Positions 5,602-6,091 of a stretch of 6,091 bases of DNA are shown here, in pieces. This stretch comes from Sphingobacteriales bacterium (GTDB taxonomy: Bacteria; Bacteroidota; Bacteroidia; Chitinophagales; Chitinophagaceae): assembly GCA_004294195.1 (NCBI GenBank), contig REAQ01000034.1:1-6091 (forward strand), in the 5' to 3' direction. Within the stretch, counting starts at the first letter, position 1. Each line of letters begins with the position of its first letter. Made by a program: the position numbers and the translations under genes. The notes under the pieces are model-generated. The model did no database searches and was not told where the DNA came from. It saw nothing but the letters and a program-made list of their open reading frames with translations.

Positions 5602-6091
5602 ATGCAGCAAATCCTGATTCTTGGTGCCGGGAAATCCGCCACCATCCTCATTGATCATCTTATTCATTCGGCCGCCATACAAGATCTTTTCATCCATGTG
5701 GCTGATGGCCAACTGCCTGTTGCGGAAGCCAAGATCAAGGGCAATCCCAGGGCTGCCGCCTACGCAGTTGATCCAACTAACGAAGAAGAACTTCAGAACC
5801 TGATCGGGAAATCAGACCTGGTGATATCCATGTTGCCACCACCCTTTCATCCTATGGCGATGAAGGCCTGTATTGTACGGAAAAAACATTTCCTCAACGC
5901 ATCCTATTTAACACCTGAAATGGCTGCCTGGGATGCAGAAGCAAAACTTCTGGGCCTTACCATGCTTTGTGAAATGGGGCTCGATCCGGGCATCGATCAT
6001 ATGAGTGCGATGGAGATGATTGACGGGATCCGGGCTAAGGGCGGTAAGATCACTGGCTTCCGATCCCATTGTGGCGGCCTGATTTCGCCTG
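5602..6091 (+). CDS. Saccharopine reductase/dehydrogenase, LYS9-like (5' part only)
   Basis: The first 163 codons are present and the gene runs off the right edge; family members are usually about 440 aa or longer. The enzyme family interconverts saccharopine with L-glutamate and 2-aminoadipate 6-semialdehyde using NAD(P), in lysine synthesis by the aminoadipate route or in lysine breakdown. An N-terminal Rossmann fold is seen: ILILGAGKSA (4-13) has the GxGxxA dinucleotide loop, followed by D57 and SDLVISMLPP (71-80). The segment ASYLTPEM (100-107) and the signature CEMGLDPGIDHM (123-134) match saccharopine reductases closely, as does GGKITGF...HCGGL (147-160), which resembles yeast Lys9. The ATG at 5602 sits directly before the first beta strand, so the start is well supported. 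It lies 41 nt after the GYF_2 gene in the same direction. Whether it acts in lysine synthesis or degradation cannot be told from this fragment. Confidence 0.93.
   Translation, partial: MQQILILGAGKSATILIDHLIHSAAIQDLFIHVADGQLPVAEAKIKGNPRAAAYAVDPTNEEELQNLIGKSDLVISMLPPPFHPMAMKACIVRKKHFLNASYLTPEMAAWDAEAKLLGLTMLCEMGLDPGIDHMSAMEMIDGIRAKGGKITGFRSHCGGLISP

Noticed and set aside
5621..5803. A 60-aa plus-strand frame overlapping the saccharopine reductase start
   Set aside because: It is out of frame with a strongly recognisable saccharopine reductase and has no features of its own.
1..6091. Mobile elements, CRISPR arrays, tRNA/rRNA genes, phage or defence genes
   Set aside because: I read both strands for terminal repeats, transposase-like proteins, regularly spaced repeats and RNA gene signatures and saw none.

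Overview
The window looks like an ordinary chromosomal housekeeping segment from a member of the Bacteroidota, probably near the Chitinophagaceae/Sphingobacteriia. The grounds are: no clear Shine-Dalgarno sequence before most starts; a perfect Bacteroidota-type -7 promoter box (TAnnTTTG) upstream of gyrA; a secreted protein with a signal peptide ending in FAQ; a GYF_2 (DUF4339) protein; and gyrA followed closely by a periplasmic TPR gene. The lineage is an inference from these traits, not from a database match.

Layout. Bases 1-154 are non-coding and hold a three-unit octamer repeat and a strong intrinsic terminator that reads on the minus strand. Two minus-strand genes follow. In transcription order they are gyrA (1457-3988, complete, 843 aa) and, 30 nt after its stop, a secreted TPR-repeat protein (155-1426, 423 aa). 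They probably form one transcription unit that ends at the terminator. Bases 3989-4309 form a divergent intergenic region of about 320 nt. It holds the likely gyrA promoter and leader, with two small GC-rich dyads, several copies of a GGCCGTAAA-like motif, and a weaker candidate promoter for the plus-strand gene. On the plus strand, 4310-5560 encodes a 416-aa single-pass membrane protein with an N-terminal GYF_2 domain and a beta-rich C-terminal domain. After 41 nt comes the first 163 codons of a saccharopine reductase (LYS9-like) gene that runs off the right edge.

How the genes relate. gyrA encodes the catalytic subunit of DNA gyrase. The TPR protein is probably co-transcribed with it, but nothing in the sequence links their biochemistry. 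The GYF_2 membrane protein and the saccharopine reductase are co-directional and closely spaced, so they may be co-transcribed, although a weak promoter-like box sits between them.

I found no mobile element, CRISPR array, RNA gene, toxin-antitoxin pair, phage gene or defence system. I do not think this window contains a new multi-gene system. The least characterised item is the GYF_2 membrane protein, and the most interesting non-coding stretch is the gyrA upstream region.
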